Below are positions 29,115-36,887 of a DNA stretch of 64,000 bases, in pieces (the first letter of the stretch is position 1; each line of letters begins with the position of its first letter). The stretch is from assembly GCF_000737335.2 (NCBI RefSeq), contig NZ_JMCC02000037.1, positions 1 to 64,000 on the forward strand. The letters run 5' to 3'. A program made the position numbers and the translations under genes. The notes under the pieces were generated by a model. That model ran no database searches, was not told where the DNA came from, and was given only the letters and a program-made list of their open reading frames with translations. Source of the stretch: Enhygromyxa salina. GTDB lineage: Bacteria > Myxococcota_A > Polyangia > Nannocystales > Nannocystaceae.

Positions 29115-29630
29115 CTGACACATTCGGATGAGCGCGAGGCGGCGTTCGAGCGCTTCGTTGCGACCCACTACGACCGAGCGGTTCGCTTCGCCTGGCGACT
29201 GTCGGGGGCCGGCAATGGGGTCGCCGAAGAGCTCGCGCAGGAGGCCTTCGTCGTCGCCTACGACAAGCGGTTGGCACTGCGCGATCCCGCTGCGCTCGAG
29301 GGATGGTTCTTCCGCATCCTCGCGCGCCGTGCTGCCAACCATCGTCGATGGTCGGCGGTCCGGACCCGCTTCGCGCGCAGCTTCGTACCCGAGCCGTCGC
29401 CAGCTCCGAACCCGCCCGAGCCCGCCCTCCGTGCTCGGATCGGTGCGGCAATGGACCAACTCTCCGAGGCCCAGCGTGCGGTCTTCGTGCTCGTCTATCT
29501 CGAGGGCTTCACGTTGGACCAAGCCGCGGAGATGCTCGACAAGGCGCCGGGAACCGTACGCACGCATCTGCATCGCGCGCTCAAGACCCTGCGGAGCGAG
29601 CTGGCCGAGGTGATGGCCGAACTCGACTAG
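29115..29630 (+). CDS. ECF-type RNA polymerase sigma factor, probable CTG start
   Basis: The 171-residue protein has sigma region 2 (RAVRFAWRLSGAGNGVAEEL, then QEAFVVAYDKR) and region 4 (LSEAQRAVFVLVYLEGFTLD and TVRTHLHRALKTL), the two-domain layout of extracytoplasmic-function sigma factors. No ATG or GTG lies in frame upstream of region 2. The best start is CTG 29115, directly preceded by a strong purine-rich ribosome site (gagagggggcggag) and giving LTHSDEREAAFERF, the usual ECF beginning. It is third in a unit with the small membrane protein and LTXXQ protein. Placing the sigma gene last is unusual. Confidence 0.85.
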   Translation: MTHSDEREAAFERFVATHYDRAVRFAWRLSGAGNGVAEELAQEAFVVAYDKRLALRDPAALEGWFFRILARRAANHRRWSAVRTRFARSFVPEPSPAPNPPEPALRARIGAAMDQLSEAQRAVFVLVYLEGFTLDQAAEMLDKAPGTVRTHLHRALKTLRSELAEVMAELD

Positions 29631-29692
29631 CAGGGTGGGTACGTGGAGCTGCGCGACCTCGAAGTTCTCGTTCGTCCGCGCGAACCTGGGGG

Positions 29693-29714
29693 GGAGGGGC
29701 TGCTAAGCCCCTCC
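29693..29714 (+). terminator. Hairpin downstream of the sigma factor gene
   Basis: A perfect 9-bp stem (ggaggggct / agcccctcc) with loop gcta sits about 60 bp after the sigma stop codon. It is likely the end of the three-gene unit, although no T-run follows. Confidence 0.55.
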
Positions 29715-29767
29715 GGCGGGTTGCGAGGAACGTGAACGATGTCGCGGTCTTGGTTCGCAACCCGCCG
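29714..29767. repeat. 13-bp perfect inverted repeat
   Basis: The arms cggcgggttgcga (29714-29726) and tcgcaacccgccg (29755-29767) are exact reverse complements with a 28-bp spacer, directly following the hairpin. It could be a small mobile repeat or a second terminator. Confidence 0.6.
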
Positions 29768-29951
29768 AAATCATTAACTCTTCTTGTCCCGTCCTGTCCC
29801 CTCCCACACACCCGGTTGGAGCAGGGTCACAGCACACCCACAGCACAGAGACGCGAGGGATGAAGCAGCCGGCCCCACGGATCCGCGAGGCCGGCTTCTT
29901 GCTTCCGTGCGGCGATCGTCTACGTCCCTTCGCAAAACCGCACCGCAGGGC

Positions 29952-30266
29952 TCAGGCGGCCTTTCCCTGCTCCCGTGCGTACCGATGATGGAGGCCTCCA
30001 ACCCTCGGCAGGGCGATGACGTTGCCGAGATTTGGGCCTTCGACGGGACGATATTGGGGCGTGTCCTTCTCGAGCCCAAGATGGGTTCGGTCACGGTGGT
30101 AGTAGTCGACGTAGCTCTGGACGACACGAAGTACGTGCCGCTCGTTGAGCGCGATGATGTGGTCGAGACAGTCGCGGCGCAGGCTGAGGATCCACCGCTC
30201 CGCGAAACAGTTTTGCCAGGGCGAGCGCGGGGCGGTCTTGACCTGCTCGAGACCGAGTCCGTCCAC
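29952..30266 (-). pseudogene. Integrase-core (rve/DDE) transposase, C-terminal fragment
   Basis: The frame reads GLEQVKTAPRSPWQN, AERWILSLRRDCLDHIIALN and DYYHRDRTHLGL, and ends VGGLHHRYAREQGKAA. This is the C-terminal half of the retroviral-type integrase core of IS3/IS481-like transposases, including the last catalytic Glu region (CFAERWI). The first two catalytic aspartates and the DNA-binding region are missing. The C-terminus appears complete. Confidence 0.85.
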
Positions 30267-30420
30267 CGCCTCGATCCTGACAGGCGGATAGGTGTCATGT
30301 TGCGGATGACAGCGCGAGACCCGCGACGATCTTCACCGCTACGACCGTAGATCGGACGCTCGGGATCTCCGCCAAGCGCTGAACGGAGGACCCCGTGGAA
30401 GCTCCTGGAAGCCACTCACC

Positions 30421-30508
30421 GCAGCCCCGGGTCGCCGGCGAACTCGAGAGCAAGCTCGCTGCGCTCGCTCATCGTGGGCCCTCGAGCTCGCCGACGACCC
30501 GGGGCTGC
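30421..30508. repeat. Long imperfect palindrome upstream of IS110
   Basis: Arms 30421-30448 and 30481-30508 are reverse complements at 26 of 28 positions (outer ends gcagccccgggtcg / cgacccggggctgc) with a 32-bp loop. It can form a large cruciform. IS110-type elements often lie next to such palindromes. No gene is recognised in 30267-30715. Confidence 0.7.
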
Positions 30509-30715
30509 TCGCGCCGGTGCGGTATCGATCCGCACTCGGGTTTCGAGGCGATCGTGTCGCTCATGATCGCGGTCGTCGGCCTGGCGATAGCGATTCTCAG
30601 CGCCCAGCCGCGAGCTGTGACGCGCGCGCAGATCCGAGCTGAAGCTGACCGCATAAATGTCTACCCTGGAGCGAGGTGCTGCCTACTGCAGCCTGCAACC
30701 GCAACGGAGAAACAG

Positions 30716-31762
30716 ATGAAGTACCTCGGAATTGACGTTCACTCATCCGCCAGCGTGTGGTGCCTGCTCGACCAGTCTGGCGAGCAGCGCGGGCGCACTC
30801 CAACCACCTACCCCGATCTGTGTGAGCTCGCCTCGAGGCTGAGCAAGGACGACGAACTCCTCGCGGGCCACGAGGTCGGTGGGCAGGTCTACCTCGTCCA
30901 CGACGCGGTCTCGGCCGCGGGTGTGACGATCCAGGCATTCAACGCCAACCACCTGCGCATGATCGCCGCGTCGCGCAAGAAGACCGACAAGCGCGACTCC
31001 TACTGGATCGCGCGAGCGCTACAAACTAGGATGACCCCGCACCCCGTCTACATCCCCCGCGGCGAGGTTCGCCAGCTCCGGCGTTTGCTCGCTCGCCGCC
31101 GGATCGTCATGCGAGATCGCAAACGCTGGCAGTACCGAGCTCAGGGCGTTCTTGCGGTCCTACGGGGTACGGGTCAGCCCCGGCAACAGCCAGATCAGGA
31201 ACAAGATCGACCAACTCCTCGAGCACCCTGACGGCGTCGAGACGATCTGCTCGACAGCCTCGGTCTCTGCGAACGGGCGATGTCGTTGCTCATCGAAGAA
31301 CGAGAAGACCTCGAGAAGAAGATAACGATATTGACAAAAGGCAATGATGTCATTCGTCGAATACGTAAAATCCCCGGAGTCGGCGAAATGGTGTCAGCGA
31401 ATATCTATGCGACGATCGGTGACGTGAGCCGATTCCCGAATGCTCGCAAGCTCGCGTCTTACGCGGGTCTCGTCCCGACAGTCAGCCAAAGCGGAGGCCC
31501 GGCCAAGCTTGGCCACATCACCAAGGAAGGCTCGAGCGAGCTGCGTGCGGTCATGATCCAGGTTGCCCACATCGCTTCGCAGCCTCGGACAAAGAACGCT
31601 GACGAGCTTCGCGCTTACCTCGAGCGGATCCGAGGCAGCCGCGGTCGGCGGAAGATCGCGTTGACTGCACTCGCACGCTACATGCTGAGCATCGCGTATC
31701 ACCTCTGGCGCGATGGCACCGAGTACGACCCCGAGCGAATGAGGTGTAACACCATCAACTGA
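30716..31762 (+). mobile_element. IS110-family transposase, near full length, two compensating frameshifts
   Basis: The frame opens with MKYLGIDVHSSASVWCLLDQ, the RuvC-like DEDD N-terminus of IS110 enzymes, and continues through KKTDKRDSYWIARAL. At about 31140 the reading shifts (LRAFLRSYGVRVSPG and QIRNKIDQLLEHPDGVE lie in another frame). Near 31235 it returns (LLDSLGLCERAMSLLIEERE) and runs to the end through the transposase_20 domain (IPGVGEMVSANIYATIG, ARKLASYAGLVPTVSQSG). As written it cannot make an intact protein. Either the copy is dead or the two indels are sequencing errors. A C-terminal fragment of a close relative is at 16264-16578. Confidence 0.85.
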
Positions 31763-32047
31763 GTTTCAATCAAGGCCGCCGCCGATCAGCGAAGTCAGTT
31801 TTGGGTCAGGCCGTGGATGTCCTGGGCTCCCACCTCGAGTGAGGAGCACACCCCCGGATAGGTTGGCCGACCCACTTTTTCGCATGGCACCTTGTGCCCG
31901 GGCCTCGAGCTCGAGCACGTATGGAAGGATGGTGACTCCTGATTTTTGCGGCACCAGATCGTCTCGATCCCGAGGCGCGGGCTTTGCCGTGCTTCGAGTC
32001 GAAGGCCAAGACTGACCACTCACGATCTGCATCAGATTCACCTTGAC
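31763..32047. other. Spacer between IS110 copy and IS91-type remnant
   Basis: No recognised gene. In the corresponding arrangement at 16046-16578 this spacer is absent and the IS91-type tail abuts the IS110 fragment, suggesting a deletion there or an insertion here. Confidence 0.4.
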
Positions 32048-32671
32048 AGGCACCATGGAAGGACATTCGATCCGGGCTCGGCGGCAGCGTGAACGTCGCA
32101 CCGCTCATTTCGGCGTGTGGATCGGAAGGCGAAGTGGGCCCGGGCCGGGTCGGGTGGCGAACAAGCCCCCAACTACACCCCGTTCGGCGCGGTCTCGCGC
32201 CGAACCTGCCCTGAGCCGCGAGCCCGAGACACGGCTCGACCATCACGGCCTGGTCTGGGTCGGGTCGTTCACGCCGCGAAGTCGAGTTCGAGTTGGCCAG
32301 CTAGCGCTGGCTGGCCTCGGCCGCGGGGGCGGGCGAGGACCGAGGCCCAACTCGGCGAGCACCTGCGCGATGTCGTCCGGCTTGTTGGCGATCTTCACCA
32401 AGCGCATCCCACCTCGGCAACGCGGGCACGTCATGATATCGACCGCGAACACCCTCTGCAGGAGCCACGCCCAAGGGTGTCGAGTGGGTTGCTTGGCGAG
32501 CACCTCGAGCTCGGTCGCCTCGCCGTCGAACGACAAGCGTATCTGCGTCGGCTCGTTGGCCACCGCCACGGGACCCGGCACGACCTCGGGCCGCACCTTG
32601 GCGTGGGCAGCGAGCACGCCGTGATAGCGGCGCTCTCTTCTCGCTTGACGCTGAACAGCGTGTCTTTGCAC
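32048..32671 (-). mobile_element. IS91-type transposase C-terminus plus element tail (remnant), copy C
   Basis: The minus strand encodes ERRYHGVLAAHAKVRPEVVP, then HPWAWLLQRVFAVDIMTCPR, then CRGGMRLVKIANKPDDIAQV. This is the typical C-terminal part of IS91-type transposases, with a CPRC zinc knuckle after 'WLLxRVFAVD'. The frame stops at 32243. The following ~200 bp (to 32048) match the detached tails at 16046-16258 and 19370-19598. The catalytic Y2 domain is not present upstream, so the copy is truncated. Confidence 0.75.
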
Positions 32672-33172
32672 AGCGCACGAAAGTGCGAGCCCTCGCCGTC
32701 CTCATCGCCGGTCAGACCATGGGTGCCGCGATCTTCGATCACCAGCTCGAGCAGGCGCTCGGAGGCGTGGTCTGGTTCTGATCCGCTCAAGGGTGTGCAG
32801 GTCGATGCGGCCTGCATGGCGAATTCGACTTGTACGGGGCAGTGATGGCGTCTCCCGAAGACGGATCGCCCAGGGGCAGCAGGATCGCCTCACGCTGCCT
32901 TAATGTCGCCCTTGCCAGAGCACGCAACAGCGTTGGGAAACTCCCACAATGGCAAAAGTCAGACTCTCGGCCCAACTGCTCGACGCCCGGGATACCCCTT
33001 CGAGGTCTTTCCCCCGCAGCTCGCACTTCGTCGTGCGCTGGTCTGGTTCGTCTGGTCCGTGCCGTTGAGGTGGCCACATCGGGGCCAGCCAACCCGCGCC
33101 CCCCCTCGACGGACACGCCTGCGCCAATCTGACTTTGCTGTGAGCTCGAATGCCCCTATAGACTCGGGTCTA
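32672..33172. other. Region without a supported gene
   Basis: Several short frames exist on both strands, none with a recognisable domain. The left part adjoins the truncated IS91-type copy and may hold its scrambled upstream sequence. The right part lies downstream of the VgrG operon and may contain its terminator; I see no strong hairpin. Confidence 0.35.
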
Positions 33173-34339
33173 TCAGCGCCACTCCACGAACAGCGGCATC
33201 TCGGCCCGCTCTCGCTCGAGATAGGGGCGCAGGGCTCGGGCGCAGCCCCTCCATATCAAGGTCACCCGATCTTTGTCGGGCTCCAACAGGAGGGTCTGAA
33301 GCACCGCCTCGGTGCTGTTGAGCTTGCCTTCGCGACCATCGGTACAGATCTTCGGCGCCCGAGGCAGGGTGAAGCGCCAGCGCGGCTGAGAGGGATGCAG
33401 GTTGTGGAGTTCGACCTGTTCGCCCCCACGCAGGTGCGGCACCTGAAGTCCGACTGGGGCACCGTTTTGGACCTCATAGCGGGCGCTCGAGACCAGCCGG
33501 CCGCGTCCGTCCCCGAGGTAGTCTGGAACCAGGTCCCGCTCGACTTCGATCGGGGGTGCCTCGAATACCTCCGAGATTGGCACGATGCCAAAGAACGCAA
33601 CTCTCGGGTACCACGCGAAGTCGACCCAGCGCGGCGCGCGAGGGATAGGCATCCGATGCCAGCGCAGCATGTCGCCCATGACAATGCGCTCGGGCGTCAG
33701 CGGGTCAAGAGGATCCTCGAGCTGGGGGAGCTCGAGCGCCTCGACGGCCGCCTTTGTGGCATCGCAGAGGTAGCCCTTACCGACTGGATTGCGTGGATAG
33801 CGAAAGGGGGAGCAGGCGTCGAGGTCGATCTCATCACCGAAGGCTTTGACGAGTTCGGGCTCGTCCTCGAACGAGACGCCGTACTTCTTGTCGGCCGCTC
33901 TATCGTGGCCGCCGTAGGCGTTGCGGAAGTCGAGCGGGACTCGTTCGAACAGCGCCGGGCTCGTGAACCGGAGTCGGCCGTCGTGGTCCAGCCAACACTG
34001 CCGCTGGCCGGAGGTGAGGATGTGGTAGCGGTACTTGCTCGCCAGGATCACCGCTTCGATCTGGCTCGTTCGCCCGTAGCCATAGGCGTGTCCACGCACG
34101 ACGATGTCGGTGCGTAGCTTGTAGGGGTATTGATCCGTGTCCGCTTCGAGGATCACTGGATCGTCGGCATCATGGATCGGCTCTTCGACCAGGGGAGAGG
34201 TGGGGTCCGGGGTGCATACGCCGTTCGGCGCGACGAGGTAGCTGCGCTTCGCGATGACCGCGAGGAAGGGGCTTTCGTCCTCGAAGCGGGCCGAGAGCTG
34301 GGCTACTGTGGGGGAGGGCCGGTGAAAGATAGTGGACAT
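33173..34339 (-). CDS. DUF2169-domain protein (T6SS-associated), second copy
   Basis: The 388-residue protein begins at ATG 34339 with AAGGAA upstream. It has the DUF2169 layout: an N-terminal region ending EADTDQYPYKLRTDIVVRGH, the central signature VPLDFRNAYGGHDRAA followed by NPVGKGYLC, and a C-terminal part with RWHRMPIPRAPRWVDFAWYP. DUF2169 proteins are repeatedly encoded beside vgrG and are regarded as adaptor or accessory proteins of type VI secretion. It is the last gene of the operon, 11 bp after the hydrophobic-protein gene. It is a divergent relative of the 339-residue DUF2169 protein two genes upstream, so each may serve a different cargo. Confidence 0.88.
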   Translation of the reverse strand: MSTIFHRPSPTVAQLSARFEDESPFLAVIAKRSYLVAPNGVCTPDPTSPLVEEPIHDADDPVILEADTDQYPYKLRTDIVVRGHAYGYGRTSQIEAVILASKYRYHILTSGQRQCWLDHDGRLRFTSPALFERVPLDFRNAYGGHDRAADKKYGVSFEDEPELVKAFGDEIDLDACSPFRYPRNPVGKGYLCDATKAAVEALELPQLEDPLDPLTPERIVMGDMLRWHRMPIPRAPRWVDFAWYPRVAFFGIVPISEVFEAPPIEVERDLVPDYLGDGRGRLVSSARYEVQNGAPVGLQVPHLRGGEQVELHNLHPSQPRWRFTLPRAPKICTDGREGKLNSTEAVLQTLLLEPDKDRVTLIWRGCARALRPYLERERAEMPLFVEWR

Positions 34340-34350
34340 TCTGTATTCCT

Positions 34351-35334
34351 TCAGGGACGGCAGGGAAACTCTTCAATCCCGCCCTGCTCGAAGTAGCTCT
34401 CCACAGCTGGAGAGTAGACGGGGGGCTCGGGGGTGACCGTCGGCGCAAGGGCGGGGACACTGGTCGAGGCGACTGCCGCTGGCCCCTCCGCCGACCCGTA
34501 GTACAGATTCTCGAGGCCGCCCTGGGCCCATTCCGTGACCGCCCCACCGGGAGTCCAGAAGCCGAAGTCCCCGGCGTCCGCGCCCATGGGACCACCAACA
34601 CCGAAGCCGATCGTGTTGTTCACGATCAGATCGAAGATCTCGCCAGTGCGCTCGTTCATCACCTCACTGAATGCGACGAGGATCCGATATTGGGCGTTCC
34701 GTCCGCCACTCGGAGCGAGGAGACCCAGATTCCTCAAGATCTTGCGGGCCTGGTATTTGGTCAAGATCTGGGCGCCGAAGTGTCTGTTGAGGAAACCCGA
34801 TATTCGCTTGGAGATCTTACCGATGATCCAGGAGAGCGCGACTTGGATAGCGAAGTCCAGCAGGCCAGAGAGGAACCCAAACAGGAGGTCCGCCCAGCTC
34901 ATCTGCACGAGGTGTGTGGTCGGTGCGATGACCCGGCCGCTCGGAGTGGGGATGGCGCCACAGTTGAGGTTGGGGTTCACGTAGATGAGCGCAGCAGCGG
35001 CCACGGGGCTGCCGTCCACCCTGTAGTTCGAGGGTCCGAAGTAGGACTTGGACGAGCTAAGCGCCAGATCGAGGGGCGTCAGACAGTGGACAATCAGGGG
35101 GAGTTGAAAGTGGGGGATGAAGGGCCCGATATCGGTACCCCGCTTCATCGTGTAACCCCATGCCTGCGTGAGCGCCGTCGTCGAGTAGTCGGACCCGAGG
35201 TCGAGTCCGTACATGGTGGAGATCGTGAGAAAGGGTGCCCGAGGCAGGGTCGGGATCAGACTGAATAAGGGCCAGAGCAGGTGGAAGTCCAGCCCGATCA
35301 TTGGGTGCCAGTGTTTGAGGACGGCGCACTTCAT
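34351..35334 (-). CDS. T6SS-operon hydrophobic protein, PAAR-like N-terminus, candidate cargo/tip protein
   Basis: The start is ATG 35334, whose ATGA overlaps the stop of the DUF2169 gene before it. The 327-residue product has no signal peptide. Its N-terminal half is Pro/Gly-rich with short repeats (PMIGLDFHLLWP, GTDIGPFIPHF, SKSYFGPSNYRVDGSPVAAA, NPNLNCGAIPTPSGRV). These resemble DUF4150/PAAR-like tip proteins of T6SS operons. A central hydrophobic helical region (WADLLFGFLSGLLDFAIQVA) could insert in membranes. The last ~60 residues are Gly/Pro-rich and end IEEFPCRP. Placement between two DUF2169 genes and downstream of vgrG suggests a tip adaptor or a membrane-active effector. Neither role is demonstrated. 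Confidence 0.75.
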   Translation of the reverse strand: MKCAVLKHWHPMIGLDFHLLWPLFSLIPTLPRAPFLTISTMYGLDLGSDYSTTALTQAWGYTMKRGTDIGPFIPHFQLPLIVHCLTPLDLALSSSKSYFGPSNYRVDGSPVAAAALIYVNPNLNCGAIPTPSGRVIAPTTHLVQMSWADLLFGFLSGLLDFAIQVALSWIIGKISKRISGFLNRHFGAQILTKYQARKILRNLGLLAPSGGRNAQYRILVAFSEVMNERTGEIFDLIVNNTIGFGVGGPMGADAGDFGFWTPGGAVTEWAQGGLENLYYGSAEGPAAVASTSVPALAPTVTPEPPVYSPAVESYFEQGGIEEFPCRP

Positions 35335-36350
35335 TGGGCTTCTCCATACGAGGTGGCAAGAGGCACGCTTGCCCACGCCGAAGAGGGCTCGGCGACAAGC
35401 AGCTGGATATGCCGCTTTTGCAAAGGGATCATCTGGTAGCGGAAAGGAAAGCGGTACGAGAGAAAGGCGCGCATGCCCTCGGTGTCGACGCCGATCTGGT
35501 CGATCGCAGGCTCCCTGACGACCTCCTGCTCACCGAAGCGCAGGACCAGGCGCAGAGGCGGCGGCGGGAGGCGAAACAAGACCGGGCCATCGTGTCTGAC
35601 GCCGGTGATCCGGACCTCGTCCCCGGCGTGGGCGGCCGGGGCGATCATGTCGGGGAAGGCCGCGTTGAACAGGGTCGAGCGCAGCTCGGTAATCACGTGC
35701 CGTTCGAGGTCGACGCCGACCGAGCGGCGGACGCGAGGGCCAAACACCAGGTCGCAGGCTTGCACGCCGACGGGATCGGGCCGGTCGTCCCAGCGGTCGA
35801 TCAGCGCCTCGGGGTTTTCGATGTTGGGGAGGGGCTGACCCCGGGCGCTGTCCTCGTCGATGTAGAAGCCGCGGCCACGCGGGTTGTCGACGAAGGGCAC
35901 CTCGAGACTGTCCCACTCCCCCGAGCCACCGTAGGCCCGCTCCAGGGTGAGCGGTAGGATCGAAAAGGGAATCGGGGCGCTTGGGCGCAGGCCGGTCAGC
36001 CCGCGCTCCCAGCTTCGATCGCCGATGACCGCGATCCGATGGCGCCAGCCCGGTCCGACGGCCACCTCCACGTCGAGACGGGTCACCGGCCGCTGATGAG
36101 AGGTGCGCGCGTAGCCGTGGAGCAGCACATCGACGCCTCCGCGGATCATCAACTCGTCGCCAGGCATGGGGCCGAACGCGCTCTCCCACGGACCGGGAGA
36201 GATCGGCCAGGTCTGCTCGTCGGCGATCCGCAGCTCCTGGCCAAGGATGTCGTAGGCGACGCGGATGGCGACCGATCCGAACAGACGCCGCTCGCGGATC
36301 ACACCACGAAACAGGTCGGCGGGGTAGGGCGTCTTGTTTTCGAGCTTCAT
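35331..36350 (-). CDS. DUF2169-domain protein (T6SS-associated), first copy
   Basis: The 339-residue protein begins at ATG 36350, overlapping the upstream stop by ATGA, and itself overlaps the next start by ATGA, so translation is coupled on both sides. It shows the DUF2169 fold pattern: MKLENKTPYPADLFRGV, VAIRVAYDI, LTLERAYGGSGEWDSLEVPF (the RAYGG signature) and FVDNPRGRGFY. The C-terminal part contains LSYRFPFRYQMIPLQKR. The family is tied to VgrG/PAAR proteins and is thought to help load or fold T6SS cargo. Similarity to the second DUF2169 protein is limited to the signature regions. Confidence 0.88.
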   Translation of the reverse strand: MKLENKTPYPADLFRGVIRERRLFGSVAIRVAYDILGQELRIADEQTWPISPGPWESAFGPMPGDELMIRGGVDVLLHGYARTSHQRPVTRLDVEVAVGPGWRHRIAVIGDRSWERGLTGLRPSAPIPFSILPLTLERAYGGSGEWDSLEVPFVDNPRGRGFYIDEDSARGQPLPNIENPEALIDRWDDRPDPVGVQACDLVFGPRVRRSVGVDLERHVITELRSTLFNAAFPDMIAPAAHAGDEVRITGVRHDGPVLFRLPPPPLRLVLRFGEQEVVREPAIDQIGVDTEGMRAFLSYRFPFRYQMIPLQKRHIQLLVAEPSSAWASVPLATSYGEAQ

Positions 36351-36829
36351 GGCTGCTTGGCGAAGTTGGGGGAGGGGCTAGCGGGGGTCGTGGTGGTGCA
36401 GTTGACCAGGACGCGCTCACCATCGATTCGGACGTCGTCGTTGGCCTCGACGACGGCATCCCCAAGCTCGGCGCGGATGGTCTGGATGCGAGCCGTGCTG
36501 TGCAGATCGCCGTCGGCATGGAGCCGCAGGTCACCGCCGGTCTCTATGTCGAGGCCCTTCTCGGACCGGAGCTTGAGCCGCTCGGCCTCGAGGATCAGTT
36601 CCCCTGTGGCGCGGAGGGTCAGGCCCGGCCCCTCGAAGCGGAGGATAGGCCCCCGCTCGCTTAGCTCGATCACGACCATGACGGCCCCTCCGTGGTTGAA
36701 GAGCTCGACGGTGTCCGACTCGCCGCCCTCTCGCGTGCGCCGGATCTCCAGCCGGTGATGCCCGGCGAGGTCGAAGGAGGAGGCCGGCGCGACCGCCCCC
36801 GGATCTAGCTGGTTCGTCTTGGTCGTCAT
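36347..36829 (-). CDS. VgrG-tail-like beta-helical protein of the T6SS operon
   Basis: I choose ATG 36829 (MTTKTNQLDPGAV), giving 160 residues; an upstream in-frame start would overlap the spacer after vgrG. The protein has no signal peptide. From about residue 45 it is a ladder of short strands (ESDTVELFNHGGAVMVVIEL, LTLRATGELILEAERLKL, GLDIETGGDLRLHADGDLHS, NDDVRIDGERVLVNC). These resemble the trimeric beta-helix at the end of VgrG proteins. It could extend the spike or bind to it. It sits 58 bp after vgrG and is coupled to the DUF2169 gene by ATGA. Confidence 0.8.
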   Translation of the reverse strand: MTTKTNQLDPGAVAPASSFDLAGHHRLEIRRTREGGESDTVELFNHGGAVMVVIELSERGPILRFEGPGLTLRATGELILEAERLKLRSEKGLDIETGGDLRLHADGDLHSTARIQTIRAELGDAVVEANDDVRIDGERVLVNCTTTTPASPSPNFAKQP

Positions 36830-36887
36830 CACATCTTCGTTGTACCTACTCGGCGCTCTCACCTGTGACGTCCCCAACCGCGCGCTG

